Source of the DNA: Streptomyces sp. CB01201
GTDB taxonomy: Bacteria > Actinomycetota > Actinomycetes > Streptomycetales > Streptomycetaceae
Assembly (NCBI RefSeq): GCF_002803085.1
Contig: NZ_NNBJ01000024.1
Location: 1 to 64,000 of the forward strand
Direction of reading: 5' to 3'
Length of the DNA stretch: 64,000 nucleotides
The first letter of the stretch is position 1. Every line of letters starts with the position of its first letter. Below, in pieces: positions 40,954 through 48,833 of this stretch. A program made the position numbers and the translations under genes. The notes under the pieces are model-generated. The model did no database searches. It saw only the letters and a program-made list of their open reading frames with translations, and had not been told where the DNA came from.

Positions 40954-41538
40954 ATGCACCGTCTGTCCCTCACCACCGAGCGCCTGGCCCTCTTCGGTAC
41001 CCTGCTGGCCACCTTCGGTGAACTGCATCCCGCCTGTGACCACTGGGTCCAGGGATCGAAGACGGCTTCGCGGAAGCGGCTCTACGGCGAGGACCTGGTC
41101 CACGCCGACGGCTCCCCCGCCGCGCCTGACTCCACCCGCCCGACCATGACCACCAGCGCCCTTGGCCGGCGGGCCGTGGCCTGCCACGTCGCCTCGTACA
41201 CCGCCGTCCAGCTCGGGGCGACCATCGCGATCACCCGCGCGTTCGGCTACCGCGTCACGCCCACCGCGCTGCTCGCCGGCGCGGCCATCAATGCCTCGAC
41301 GCATGCCGCGATCGACCGCGGCGCCGCTCTGCTGTGGCTCGCGAAGAAGACCAGGAAGACCGGCTACATCGAGCACTGCCAGGCGGTCCGCCTCGACGAC
41401 GAGGGCGCGGTCACCAAGGAGCTCACCGGACCGGGCAGTTCGTGGATGGAGCTGGACGCGGCGCTGCACCGCGCGATCGGGATCGGCGCGGCCGCCGTCA
41501 CCGTCTGGCTCACCACCCGCCCCGGCGCCCGCCGATGA
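40954..41538 (+). CDS. membrane-associated protein resembling DUF3307
   Basis: 194 aa from the ATG at 40954 (AGGAGAA upstream). The N-terminal LALFGTLLATFGELHPACDHWVQGSKTASRKRL resembles the H-x(3)-D-x2-x-Q pattern of DUF3307 proteins; two hydrophobic stretches follow (CHVASYTAVQLGATIAITRAF and VTPTALLAGAAINASTHAAIDRGAALLWL), with the His-Asp-like ASTHAAIDRG. DUF3307 proteins occur in phages and plasmids, function unknown. It overlaps the next gene by 4 bp. Confidence 0.6.
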   Translation: MHRLSLTTERLALFGTLLATFGELHPACDHWVQGSKTASRKRLYGEDLVHADGSPAAPDSTRPTMTTSALGRRAVACHVASYTAVQLGATIAITRAFGYRVTPTALLAGAAINASTHAAIDRGAALLWLAKKTRKTGYIEHCQAVRLDDEGAVTKELTGPGSSWMELDAALHRAIGIGAAAVTVWLTTRPGARR

Positions 41539-41876
41539 CCCGCACCCGACTGGACCGCGTACAGGCGGCCGCCGGAATCGCCAAGCTCGCCCTCCAGCAG
41601 ATCGAAGACGAACTCACCGCCGACGAGATCGGCGCCCAGGAGCTCGCGCAGATCCTGCGCGAGCTCCACCACGAGGACCACCGCCAGGACGGCGTCTTCG
41701 GCTCCCTCGCGCAGCTGCTCACCGTCGCCGCGCAGGCCGCCGGACGGATCGAGCCGGACCGCGACGGCGAGACGTCGTGCCCGCTGTACGAGGCCGCGGC
41801 CCTGATCACCGACAACGCCGGCCTCCAGATCCACTACGCCACCCGTGCTCTTGACCCACAGGGAGAATCCGCATGA
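41535..41876 (+). CDS. hypothetical plasmid protein
   Basis: 113 aa from the ATG at 41535 (ATGA overlap upstream). Mostly acidic helices: LDRVQAAAGIAKLALQQIEDELTADEIGAQELAQILREL then LAQLLTVAAQAAGRI. It overlaps the following kinase-like gene by 4 bp (ATGA). Unrecognised. Confidence 0.7.
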   Translation: MTRTRLDRVQAAAGIAKLALQQIEDELTADEIGAQELAQILRELHHEDHRQDGVFGSLAQLLTVAAQAAGRIEPDRDGETSCPLYEAAALITDNAGLQIHYATRALDPQGESA

Positions 41877-42877
41877 AGCCCTTCCGCATGGACAACGCTC
41901 TGCCCGTCGACACGACGATCCCCGACCCGTCGCTGGTGGTCCTGATCGGCGCGGCCGGCTCGGGCAAGTCGACGTGGGCACGCACCTGGCCCGCCGCGCA
42001 GGTCCTGGAGCTCGACTGGTTCCGGGCGATGGTCAGCGACGACGCCGGAGACCAAGAGGCGACCGAGGACGCGGTGTTCGCGCTCCAGGCCGTCTTGGAG
42101 GCCCGCCTTGCTCGCCGCAAGATGACGGTCGTCGACGCCACGAACTGCGAAAAATTCGTGCGCGCCGACCTGATCGCGACCGCACGACGCCACGGCGTCC
42201 CGACGGTCGCCCTGGTCGTCCCGACTCCACTGCCCGTGTGCATCGAGCGCCAGAAGACCCGGCCCGCCAACCGGCGGGTGCCCGAACAGGCCGTCCGCGC
42301 GCAGCACGCCGCCATGGCCGACGCCTGGCCCGGCCTGCCCGGCGAGGGCTTCGACCACGTCGTCATCGCGGGGAACCTCTCCCGCCTGAAGGCAATGCTT
42401 CAGCCGCTGAGCGACGCCCGGCGCGCGGATCTCGGCTGGGACGACGACGCGGGCCTGGGCGAACTGCTCCTGGTCCGTCGCACTTTCGGCCCCGAGATCC
42501 TGCCGATGTGGAGCTGGCGCGACGGCTCGCAGCTCGCCGACGGCGACCGCGTCGCGGAGATCCGCCTCGGAGCCGACCGCCTCGTCCTCGCCCAGCGCAA
42601 CAACGTCGACGGTGAGGGCGACGTCGGCTTCGAGGTCCTGGTGGGCTGCGCCGCCGACGACAACTGTGACGGCACGGCGTGGGCCCCGGCCTACAGCGTC
42701 ACCGACCTTCTGCGTGCCCTGACCGGCGAGTTGATGACCGACCCGGACGTGTACTGCACCATCCACGGTGGAGCCGACGACGTCGACCAGGAGGCCGACG
42801 ACCACGCCCTCCAGGCCGACGACCCCGAAGGCCGCGCGGACCTGGAAGAGCAGTTCGCGGCCGCGGTCCGCGAGTGA
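41873..42877 (+). CDS. AAA-type ATPase, polynucleotide-kinase-like
   Basis: 334 aa. Walker A LIGAAGSGKSTWA at ~25-36; then LELDWFRAMVSDDAGDQEAT with the acidic residues following the strand, VVDATNCEKFVRADLIATAR and PTPLPVCIERQKTRPANRRVP with the lid Arg. This is the P-loop kinase fold of T4 Pnkp-like 5'-polynucleotide or small-molecule kinases. Residues ~170-334 form an unrecognised acidic C-terminal domain with two Cys (VGCAADDNCDG). Possibly repairs or modifies nucleic-acid ends in plasmid maintenance or defence. Confidence 0.8.
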   Translation: MKPFRMDNALPVDTTIPDPSLVVLIGAAGSGKSTWARTWPAAQVLELDWFRAMVSDDAGDQEATEDAVFALQAVLEARLARRKMTVVDATNCEKFVRADLIATARRHGVPTVALVVPTPLPVCIERQKTRPANRRVPEQAVRAQHAAMADAWPGLPGEGFDHVVIAGNLSRLKAMLQPLSDARRADLGWDDDAGLGELLLVRRTFGPEILPMWSWRDGSQLADGDRVAEIRLGADRLVLAQRNNVDGEGDVGFEVLVGCAADDNCDGTAWAPAYSVTDLLRALTGELMTDPDVYCTIHGGADDVDQEADDHALQADDPEGRADLEEQFAAAVRE

Positions 42878-42963
42878 GCCGCACCGCCGACAGTCCCTAC
42901 CCGCGCGCTCCCGGCCGGCCTCCCCGACAGCGACGACTGGCTCGTATCGAGACCGCCGGCTGA
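42874..42963 (+). CDS. micro-ORF coupled to the kinase-like gene
   Basis: 29 aa, GTG overlapping the previous stop (GTGA). Very basic and Pro-rich (YPRAPGRPPRQRRLARIETA). Supported only by coupling; may be chance. Confidence 0.35.
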   Translation: MSRTADSPYPRAPGRPPRQRRLARIETAG

Positions 42964-43070
42964 ATCCTGAGCCGAGTGCGCCCCGGGGCAGCCGTTCCGT
43001 CACCGGCCCATGTAGCCAGCCGGACACCCCGGGGCCCTCCCACCCTTCCACATCCAAGGAGACCCTCACC

Positions 43071-43436
43071 ATGCCCTCCCCCGTCGTTCCCCTCGACCTC
43101 CTCATCGGCCCCGAACGCGCCGCCGAGTTCATCAACGGCCTGGTCCGTGACCTCATGGCCAGCGACCTGCTGCCTGAGACCGTCGCCTACCGCCTCGTCT
43201 GCGAAGGAGTCACCGACGGCGACCCGTTCCTGCTCGCCGACCCCGGCCAGATGTGGACCCTGCGCCCCGGCCACAACGGCCCCGCGTCCGCACGGCTGTT
43301 CATCGCCTACCGCGACGTCACGCAGCTCACCGTCGACGACGAACACGGCCAGCGCCACGGCATCCCGTTGTGCGCGCTCGCCGACTACCAGCTCGACCAG
43401 TGGTACTGGGCCCGCACCGACCAGCACTCCACCTGA
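43071..43436 (+). CDS. hypothetical plasmid protein
   Basis: 121 aa from the ATG at 43071 with AAGGAGA 12 bases ahead. Helical N-terminus (LIGPERAAEFINGLVRDLMAS) followed by a beta-rich part (MWTLRPGHNGPASARLFIAYRDV, LTVDDEHGQRHGIPL). No family. Part of the + strand cargo operon. Confidence 0.65.
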   Translation: MPSPVVPLDLLIGPERAAEFINGLVRDLMASDLLPETVAYRLVCEGVTDGDPFLLADPGQMWTLRPGHNGPASARLFIAYRDVTQLTVDDEHGQRHGIPLCALADYQLDQWYWARTDQHST

Positions 43437-43517
43437 CCACCCAGTCGAACCATCACGGCCGCAGCGGCATCCGGCCGCTGCACCACAACCCACGGCAAAA
43501 GAGAGGAGCCGGGCGTC

Positions 43518-43826
43518 ATGCCGTTCCAGAAGTACGAGCCGTACGAAGTCGACGTCCCGATACACGACACCAGCAAACAGCGTTACGGGGTCCACGTGTT
43601 CACCGGCAAAGCGACCTCCGCGGACGAGGCCCTGACCCGCGCCCAACAGGTCTACGACGCGTCGGCCGCCGCACGGCAGGCCGGACGCGAACTGCCGGGC
43701 CCGCAGGACGACGGCTGGGGAGCACGCGGAGTCCGCGACGGCTGGGAGCTGGACTGGGCAGCAGCAGTGGCCGGCCCCTGGTCCAACCCGAACAGCTGGA
43801 CCCGCAAAACCATCTACGAGCTGTAG
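43518..43826 (+). CDS. hypothetical plasmid protein
   Basis: 102 aa, ATG at 43518 with GAGAGGAG upstream. Begins with a beta hairpin (YEVDVPIHDTSKQRYGVHVFTG), then an Ala-rich helix and a Trp-rich end (GWGARGVRDGWELDW, GPWSNPNSW). Unrecognised; followed by a 13-bp hairpin. Confidence 0.65.
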   Translation: MPFQKYEPYEVDVPIHDTSKQRYGVHVFTGKATSADEALTRAQQVYDASAAARQAGRELPGPQDDGWGARGVRDGWELDWAAAVAGPWSNPNSWTRKTIYEL

Positions 43827-43832
43827 CTGCGC

Positions 43833-43878
43833 CCCGGGACGACCGTCTACGGCAGCGAACCACGTCGGTCGTCCCGGG
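43833..43878 (+). terminator. hairpin terminator
   Basis: Perfect 13-bp stem (43833-43845 with 43866-43878) with a 20-base loop, starting 7 bases after the stop. Confidence 0.75.
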
Positions 43879-43916
43879 CCTGCCCATCCCGTATAAGACG
43901 AGAGGGAGCCACCAGT

Positions 43917-44027
43917 ATGGCCTCCACCACGCGCTCAGCGGCGCAACTCGGCACACAGCGTACGCTGTTCATCACCAGCCGCGCGACCCTGCTGACCGGC
44001 TGGGCGCTGCCCGGCTGCTGGCCGTGA
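43917..44027 (+). CDS. micro-ORF, possible leader of the next gene
   Basis: 36 aa (starts MASTTRSAAQLGTQRTLFIT), GAGGGAG upstream. Its stop overlaps the GTG of the next gene (GTGA). Amphipathic and Thr-rich with one Cys near the end. Confidence 0.45.
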   Translation: MASTTRSAAQLGTQRTLFITSRATLLTGWALPGCWP

Positions 44028-44302
44028 CCCCCCGAGGCAAGAAGAAGCAGCCGTTCGAGCCGGGCCTGGTCCCGGCTCCCGGCGCGTGCCTCGAATGGCG
44101 CGACAGCCAGCACTTCGACCGCTGGCAGGACCGCCCCTGCACGCTGTGCGACCAGCCCACGCCGATGCGCTCCCACTCCGGGGAGCCCGTCCATAAATCG
44201 TGCGCTGAGGACTGGATCGCCGCGAACCCCGTTGAGGCACGCCTCGGCAGGTTCGCCTCCGACACCCAGCCCAAGAGCACCCAGCGCGCCACCCGCGCCT
44301 GA
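44024..44302 (+). CDS. hypothetical plasmid protein with C-x2-C zinc motif
   Basis: 92 aa from the GTG at 44024. The core CLEWRDSQHFDRWQDRPCTLCDQPTPMRSHSGEPVHKSCAEDW places C-x2-C and a later H-x3-C, a plausible zinc finger of the HNH/treble-clef kind but without the HNH catalytic residues. Basic N- and C-termini suggest nucleic-acid binding. Confidence 0.65.
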   Translation: MTPRGKKKQPFEPGLVPAPGACLEWRDSQHFDRWQDRPCTLCDQPTPMRSHSGEPVHKSCAEDWIAANPVEARLGRFASDTQPKSTQRATRA

Positions 44303-44325
44303 ACCCCTCCCCGCCGGAGGCCCCC

Positions 44326-44526
44326 ATGAGCAGCACCGACCCCGACGTCGACCACGCTCTCGCCTACCCCGAGCCGCCGGCCTCCCCGCTCTGGCACCGC
44401 CAGGGCGCGAAGGCCCGGCCGCTCACCGACGCCCAGAAGCAGCGCAACTGCGAGCTCCTCCTGCTCGCCCAGCACAAGCCCCGCACCCACCGCCGCGCGG
44501 AGAAGCCGGCGTGTTCACCGACCTGA
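44326..44526 (+). CDS. hypothetical plasmid protein
   Basis: 66 aa, ATG at 44326. Pro-rich start then LTDAQKQRNCELLLLAQHKPR. It overlaps the start of the following Lsr2-type gene (GTG at 44511) by 16 bp, implying coupled translation. Unrecognised. Confidence 0.55.
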   Translation: MSSTDPDVDHALAYPEPPASPLWHRQGAKARPLTDAQKQRNCELLLLAQHKPRTHRRAEKPACSPT

Positions 44527-45326
44527 CAGAGGCCCTCGAAGCGGAGGCCCTCCAACTCACCCCGATCGACGACGGCCAGAGCACTGCCGCCTCCCTGGTG
44601 GTCGCCCACCAGGCACGCGACAAGGACGACCTCGCCGACCTGCTGGCCGCCCTCGGGCTGCCCTGCACCGACGACGACCTGATCACCCTGCTCCCCCACC
44701 TGACCATCCCCGATCACGAGACCGGAGTTCCGATGCCCGTCACCGCCTTCACCGCCACCGCCGCCTCCATGCTGAACAACGGCGACAGCCCCGCCCACGT
44801 CCGCGACACCCTTGGCCTGTCGGAGAGCGAACTGGTCGAAGCCCTCCTGCACACCGCCGCCCCCGAAACCACCGCCACCGGGCAGAAGGCCGCTCCCGCG
44901 ACCAGTGCTCAGGCAAGCAGTGCCGGGATCGAGGGCCTGCTGTCCTGGGCGGCAGGCCATCCGGCCGCCACTATCCGTAATAAGGCCGCCCGCATCCGCA
45001 GCGACCTGGGCGAACTGACCGCACGGCGCGAAAGCGACGACGCCCAACGCGAGGCCGAAGAGCGCGTAGCCAGGCTCAAGGCCGAACTGGAACGAGCACA
45101 GGAGACACTGCGCACCGTGAAGGCCGGCGGCCGCCCCACCGCGCCCACCGCGGCTCCCGCGCCGACCCGCACCCACCGCAAGCGCAGCAAGAAGGAACTG
45201 GCCGCGATCCGGACCTGGGCACGCGACCACGGCCACCAGGTCGCCAACCTGGGCCTCCCCGCCCAAGCGATCCTGGACGCCTACGACGCCACCCACGCCA
45301 CCACCAACCTGGCGGAGGCTTCCTGA
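44511..45326 (+). CDS. Lsr2-type DNA-binding protein with N-terminal extension
   Basis: 271 aa from the GTG at 44511. The last ~40 residues (KKELAAIRTWARDHGHQVAN, LGLPAQAILDAYDATH) match the Lsr2 C-terminal DNA-binding domain, though the usual R-G-R AT-hook-like turn reads NLGLP instead, which may weaken minor-groove binding. The middle is a coiled coil (REAEERVARLKAELERAQETL), and the N-terminal ~110 residues hold two helical-bundle units (LTEALEAEALQL; MLNNGDSPAHVRDTLGLSESELVEAL). A plasmid-encoded silencing protein may hide transferred DNA from host control. Confidence 0.78.
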   Translation: MFTDLTEALEAEALQLTPIDDGQSTAASLVVAHQARDKDDLADLLAALGLPCTDDDLITLLPHLTIPDHETGVPMPVTAFTATAASMLNNGDSPAHVRDTLGLSESELVEALLHTAAPETTATGQKAAPATSAQASSAGIEGLLSWAAGHPAATIRNKAARIRSDLGELTARRESDDAQREAEERVARLKAELERAQETLRTVKAGGRPTAPTAAPAPTRTHRKRSKKELAAIRTWARDHGHQVANLGLPAQAILDAYDATHATTNLAEAS

Positions 45327-45796
45327 TGAGCACCCAGCCCGTCACCATCGAAGGCTTCCTCCAAGCCGTTCCCGTTCACGGTGCCCGAGGCGCCGCCGCG
45401 TTCGACCTGGTCTCCTCCCCCACCGACGACATCGCCGACGACCTCGTGATCCCCTGCACCACCACGACACCCCGCATCGTCACCGCGCTGCTCACCGAGA
45501 TCCAGCCCGGCGACCACCTGCGCGTCTTCGGAACCCTGATCGAGGCCGACGTCCTCGACGGGTCCGCACCGCTCACCGTCGACATCCTGGAGGTCCTGGC
45601 CCCCGCCCCGGCGCGAGCACTGCGCGAGATGGTCGCCGACCGGTACGGCGACTACATCGTGATCTTCGACGCGGACACCGACACCGTGCCCGTCTTCATC
45701 AAGGACGGCACCTGGGTCGGCCTCGCCGACAACCCCGACACCATCGCCACGCTGATCGACATCCACCAGCGCGTACACGGCGGTGACGACCTATGA
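45326..45796 (+). CDS. hypothetical protein, OB-fold-like
   Basis: 156 aa, ATG at 45326, whose A is the last base of the preceding stop codon (TGATG). The first half alternates strands (VTIEGFLQAVPVHG, DDLVIPCTTTTPRIV, GDHLRVFGTLIEADVLDGSAPLTVDILEVLAP) like a single-stranded-nucleic-acid-binding OB domain. The second half is helical/acidic (YIVIFDADTDTVPVFIKDGTW). Function unknown; coupled to an Lsr2-type gene. Confidence 0.65.
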   Translation: MSTQPVTIEGFLQAVPVHGARGAAAFDLVSSPTDDIADDLVIPCTTTTPRIVTALLTEIQPGDHLRVFGTLIEADVLDGSAPLTVDILEVLAPAPARALREMVADRYGDYIVIFDADTDTVPVFIKDGTWVGLADNPDTIATLIDIHQRVHGGDDL

Positions 45797-45981
45797 CCAC
45801 CGCCACGCCCTCCCGGACCGTCCTGGAGCGCTTCCCCGCCGGCCACCCCCGCGGCTCCTGGCCCGCCGACGAATACGCCGCCACTCAACGCGCCCAGGGC
45901 CACGACGCCCACGTCGTGATGGACCTGCCCACCGACCAGTTCCTCGTGGTCATTCCAGTCACCCACCCGGTTCCCCAGTAG
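45793..45981 (+). CDS. small hypothetical protein
   Basis: 62 aa, ATGA overlap with the preceding gene. Sequence TVLERFPAGHPRGSWPADEYAATQRAQGHDAHVVMDLPTDQFLVVIP suggests a compact alpha/beta unit. Last gene of the cargo operon. Confidence 0.6.
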   Translation: MTTATPSRTVLERFPAGHPRGSWPADEYAATQRAQGHDAHVVMDLPTDQFLVVIPVTHPVPQ

Positions 45982-45989
45982 CTCCCCCG

Positions 45990-46027
45990 AGCGCCGCGCT
46001 CCGGCCATCCCGGCCGGGCGGGGCGCT
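45990..46027 (+). terminator. hairpin terminator at the end of the cargo operon
   Basis: AGCGCC (45990-45995) pairs with GGCGCT (46022-46027), enclosing CCGGCC (46001-46006) paired with GGCCGG (46012-46017). Ends with CTTCC. Confidence 0.6.
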
Positions 46028-46624
46028 TCCCATGCTCACGGTCCGTCAGTCTTCCGAGAGAGCCGCGTGTTACCCGCCCTCATCACTGCAGCGCTCGCCA
46101 TCGTCGCGCCCCTGTTCGGCGCGATCGTCTCTGGTCTCTGAGAAGTGGGCAGCGCCGCGCGCCATCGAAGCGAGCCGATCGGCGAGCGCGTTGAACGGCC
46201 CCCCGGTTGGAGTGCGTCGCGCCTAGCACGCCGAACGTGGGCAGAGTCTCTTACCCGAGCCGGTGAACCGCATGCGCGGCTATAGGGGCCCCCTGCTCCC
46301 CTTCGCTGACCCAATGATCACTTTCGGCCATTGCTCGTCAACTCTGATGTTGATCTAGGTAGCGATGAAAACCACTAAATACGAAATACTTGGCATTGGG
46401 TGGCGCGAGAACTTTAGCAAGTGATCTGCGTCACATGTCAGGGTTGCGAGTCGTGCAGTTCGAGCCTCGGGGGTATCCGGCTTTCTCGCTCCTGCCGGCG
46501 CGGGGTGCACGCGGTAGTCGAATGCCTTGTTTCGGCCGTGACCACTCGCCCAGATTTGCTTGATCATCTACGGTTCTCGACATCGCCGGTAAACGTGTCA
46601 GTAAAGGTTCGACGTCAGTCGCGC
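46028..46624. other. AT-richer intergenic region ahead of the decarboxylase gene
   Basis: About 600 bp without a convincing gene. Bases 46310-46430 are markedly AT-rich for this window (TGTTGATCTAGG, GATGAAAACCACTAAATACG), a likely promoter and regulatory region for the biosynthetic operon, and perhaps a seam where that operon was inserted. No clear inverted-repeat operator was found. Confidence 0.5.
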
Positions 46625-47941
46625 ATGGTTACTTACAAGGCAACCCGGGAGGATGACTTGCCGGAAGTCATGGCAGGGCCGCAAAAGATCAATGCCGCCG
46701 CAATTGCCGAACAGTTCGGCACTCCACTCTTTATGTACGACGCGCAGGTCATAACGGAGACCCTTCGCGAACTCGAGAATGTTCTGCCGCCGGGCATCGA
46801 CGTGCTGTACTCGCTCAAAGCGAACCCCAACATCAGTATTTGCTCTCTCTTGAATCGTGCCGGCGCTGGCGCTGAGGTCTCCTCCGTAGCGGAACTCATG
46901 ACAGCGATACGCGCCGGTGTGGCCCCAGCGGACATCATTTTCCTCGGGCCCGGGAAGACCTCTTCAGATCTGAATGCCTGTATCGACGCGGGCATTCACG
47001 CCGTCGTCTGCGAGTCGCTGTACGAGATGAGGCTTCTGGAGCAGGCCGCCGCCGCACGCAACGCTGACCCCGTCCCGGTATTGCTGAGGATCAACCCCGC
47101 TTTCCACAGCAAGGGGTCGGGTCTCGCGATGGGCGGAAAGCCCCGCCAATTCGGGATCGACGAGGAACAGGCCAGGGCTGCGCGTCCGTTGCTCGAAGAG
47201 CTCCCCCATATTGATGTACGCGGTTTCCACGCGTACATGGGGACGCGATTCCTGAACCACAAGGACGTAGTGTCCAATACTGTGCAGATTCTTTCCATGG
47301 CGGAGAGCGTCGCGGCGGACCTGGGGATCGATCTTTTCACCGTGGATTTCGGCGGTGGTCTGGGCGTAGCCTATTTCGACAACGAGCAAGACGTCGATGT
47401 CGCCGCGCTCGGAAAGGAGTTGGCCGAGCCTGTCGCCTCGTTCCGCGCCCGGCACCCCGACTGCCGACTCATCATGGAACTCGGCCGTTATCTCACTGCT
47501 CGCGCCGGCACCTACGTGACAAGGGTGCTGTACGTTAAGGAGTCATTGGGGGAGAATTTCGTCGTAGCCGACGGGGGTACGAACCATCATATGGCTGCGG
47601 TCGGCATCGGCAGCTTCGTCAAGCGGAACTTCCCCGTGCGCCACCTCGGACAGCCGGACGCTCCCGCCGACCACGTCTACACAGTGACCGGGCCGCTATG
47701 CACTCCCAACGACACCGTGGTCAAACGGGCATCGCTGCCGGAGGTGCGCCCCGGCGACCTGCTCGGAATCGAACGCTCAGGCGCCTACGGCCCCACCGCT
47801 TCCCCTGGGCTGTTTCTCAGCCACGGCTACCCCGCTGAAGTCGTGGTGCACCAGGGCCGGGCCATCCTCGTTCGTGAGCGCGATACCCCCGAGGACCTTC
47901 TGGCGCGCCAGCACCTGGCCGACTTCGACTCCGCCCAATGA
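46625..47941 (+). CDS. PLP-dependent amino acid decarboxylase, group III (BtrK/LysA-like)
   Basis: 438 aa from the ATG at 46625; a TTG at 46658 behind GGGAGG is a serious alternative start. The alanine-racemase-fold barrel has the PLP Lys in VLYSLKANPNIS (~63), HAYMGTRF, the phosphate-binding FTVDFGGGLGVAYFD, and C-terminal GPLCTPND and ERSGAYG that complete the dimer active site. These place it with diaminopimelate/ornithine decarboxylases and with BtrK, which decarboxylates a glutamyl group carried on an acyl carrier protein in butirosin synthesis. Its neighbours encode an ACP and ligase, so an ACP-bound substrate is likely. Codon use is less GC-biased than the plasmid genes before it. Confidence 0.88.
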   Translation: MVTYKATREDDLPEVMAGPQKINAAAIAEQFGTPLFMYDAQVITETLRELENVLPPGIDVLYSLKANPNISICSLLNRAGAGAEVSSVAELMTAIRAGVAPADIIFLGPGKTSSDLNACIDAGIHAVVCESLYEMRLLEQAAAARNADPVPVLLRINPAFHSKGSGLAMGGKPRQFGIDEEQARAARPLLEELPHIDVRGFHAYMGTRFLNHKDVVSNTVQILSMAESVAADLGIDLFTVDFGGGLGVAYFDNEQDVDVAALGKELAEPVASFRARHPDCRLIMELGRYLTARAGTYVTRVLYVKESLGENFVVADGGTNHHMAAVGIGSFVKRNFPVRHLGQPDAPADHVYTVTGPLCTPNDTVVKRASLPEVRPGDLLGIERSGAYGPTASPGLFLSHGYPAEVVVHQGRAILVRERDTPEDLLARQHLADFDSAQ

Positions 47942-48393
47942 TCGCACGGCCGCGGCTGATGGGCGTGGGGTTGGATGTCCTGGACCGTAGCGAACTTGAT
48001 CGCTTGTTTGAGCGGCACTGGTTCATGCGCTACTGCTACGCGCCTGAGGAACTCGCGCGGTCCCAGCGCCTGACCGGCGAGCGCCGGCGGGAGTACCTCT
48101 GTGGGCGATTCGCCGCCAAGGAAGCCGTCCTCAAGGCACTTGGACGCGGCCTGTTCCAGGGCATCGCGCCGCACGACATCGTCGTCGACCGCGCCCCCGA
48201 CGGTGCTCCGCTTGTCGAACTGCGCGCAGCGGCAGCCGGAGCCGCCCCCTCGGTCACGGTCACGGTGTCGATCACACACAAGGGTGATGTGGTCGCCGCC
48301 GTTGCGCTGGCAACCTGCCACGCACCCAAGGACGGCACCGAGAAGACCGGCGGACACCCCGACAGGAACCTCGACGGAAGCAGGACTCCATGA
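47938..48393 (+). CDS. holo-ACP synthase (AcpS-type 4'-phosphopantetheinyl transferase)
   Basis: 151 aa, ATG at 47938 overlapping the previous stop (ATGA). The AcpS signatures are clear: GVGLDVLDRSELDR with the Mg-binding Asp, and LCGRFAAKEAVLKALGRG with the catalytic Glu and Lys, then SITHKGDVVAAVAL. AcpS enzymes transfer phosphopantetheine from CoA to the Ser of an ACP. Its place in the operon makes the ACP at 50343 the obvious target. The last ~25 residues are an extra polar tail. Confidence 0.9.
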   Translation: MIARPRLMGVGLDVLDRSELDRLFERHWFMRYCYAPEELARSQRLTGERRREYLCGRFAAKEAVLKALGRGLFQGIAPHDIVVDRAPDGAPLVELRAAAAGAAPSVTVTVSITHKGDVVAAVALATCHAPKDGTEKTGGHPDRNLDGSRTP

Positions 48394-48833
48394 CACACGC
48401 CACCGATACAGAACCGCTCACGGCTACCCTGCGCGTCAGGATCGGCCAAGAAGACGCCCACTACGGCGGTCACCTCGTCGACGGAGCCCGCGTCCTGCGC
48501 TTGTTCGGAGACCTCGTTACCGAGATCACCATCCGGAGCGACGGAGACGAAGGACTCCTCAGTGAGTACGCCGACATCCGCTTCACGGCGCCTGTGCACC
48601 CCGGTGACTACATCGAGGCCAGCGCCCGCGTCACCCGCAGCACCAAGCTGCGCCGGTTCGTCGAGCTGACAGCCGTGAAGGTCATCGCCGCCGGCGGCGA
48701 AAGCCCGAGCGCCGCGCGAGTCCTGCCCGAACCAATCCCCGTCTGCACCGCTCACGCCACCACCGTCGTACCCAAACCCTCCACGCGCGCTTCGGCGAAG
48801 AAGCTCGTTCCTACCCTGGCAGGAGGCCGCTGA
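48390..48833 (+). CDS. hotdog-fold protein resembling 3-aminobutyryl-CoA ammonia-lyase
   Basis: 147 aa, ATG at 48390 (ATGA overlap). The sequence VRIGQEDAHYGGHLVDGARVLRLFGD, then TIRSDGDEGLLSEYADIRF, APVHPGDYIEASARV and AARVLPEPIPVC, follows the pattern I recall for Kal, the lysine-fermentation enzyme that reversibly removes ammonia from 3-aminobutyryl-CoA to give crotonyl-CoA. Here the natural carrier is more likely the operon ACP. It could add or remove a beta-amino group, or have been recruited as a thioesterase. Kal is not normally found beside ectoine genes. Confidence 0.75.
   Translation: MTHATDTEPLTATLRVRIGQEDAHYGGHLVDGARVLRLFGDLVTEITIRSDGDEGLLSEYADIRFTAPVHPGDYIEASARVTRSTKLRRFVELTAVKVIAAGGESPSAARVLPEPIPVCTAHATTVVPKPSTRASAKKLVPTLAGGR

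Noticed and set aside
22571..42760. GACCCGGA-like 8-mers as TraB recognition sites
   Set aside because: Only scattered single copies were noticed (for example near 22600 and 42745), with no cluster.
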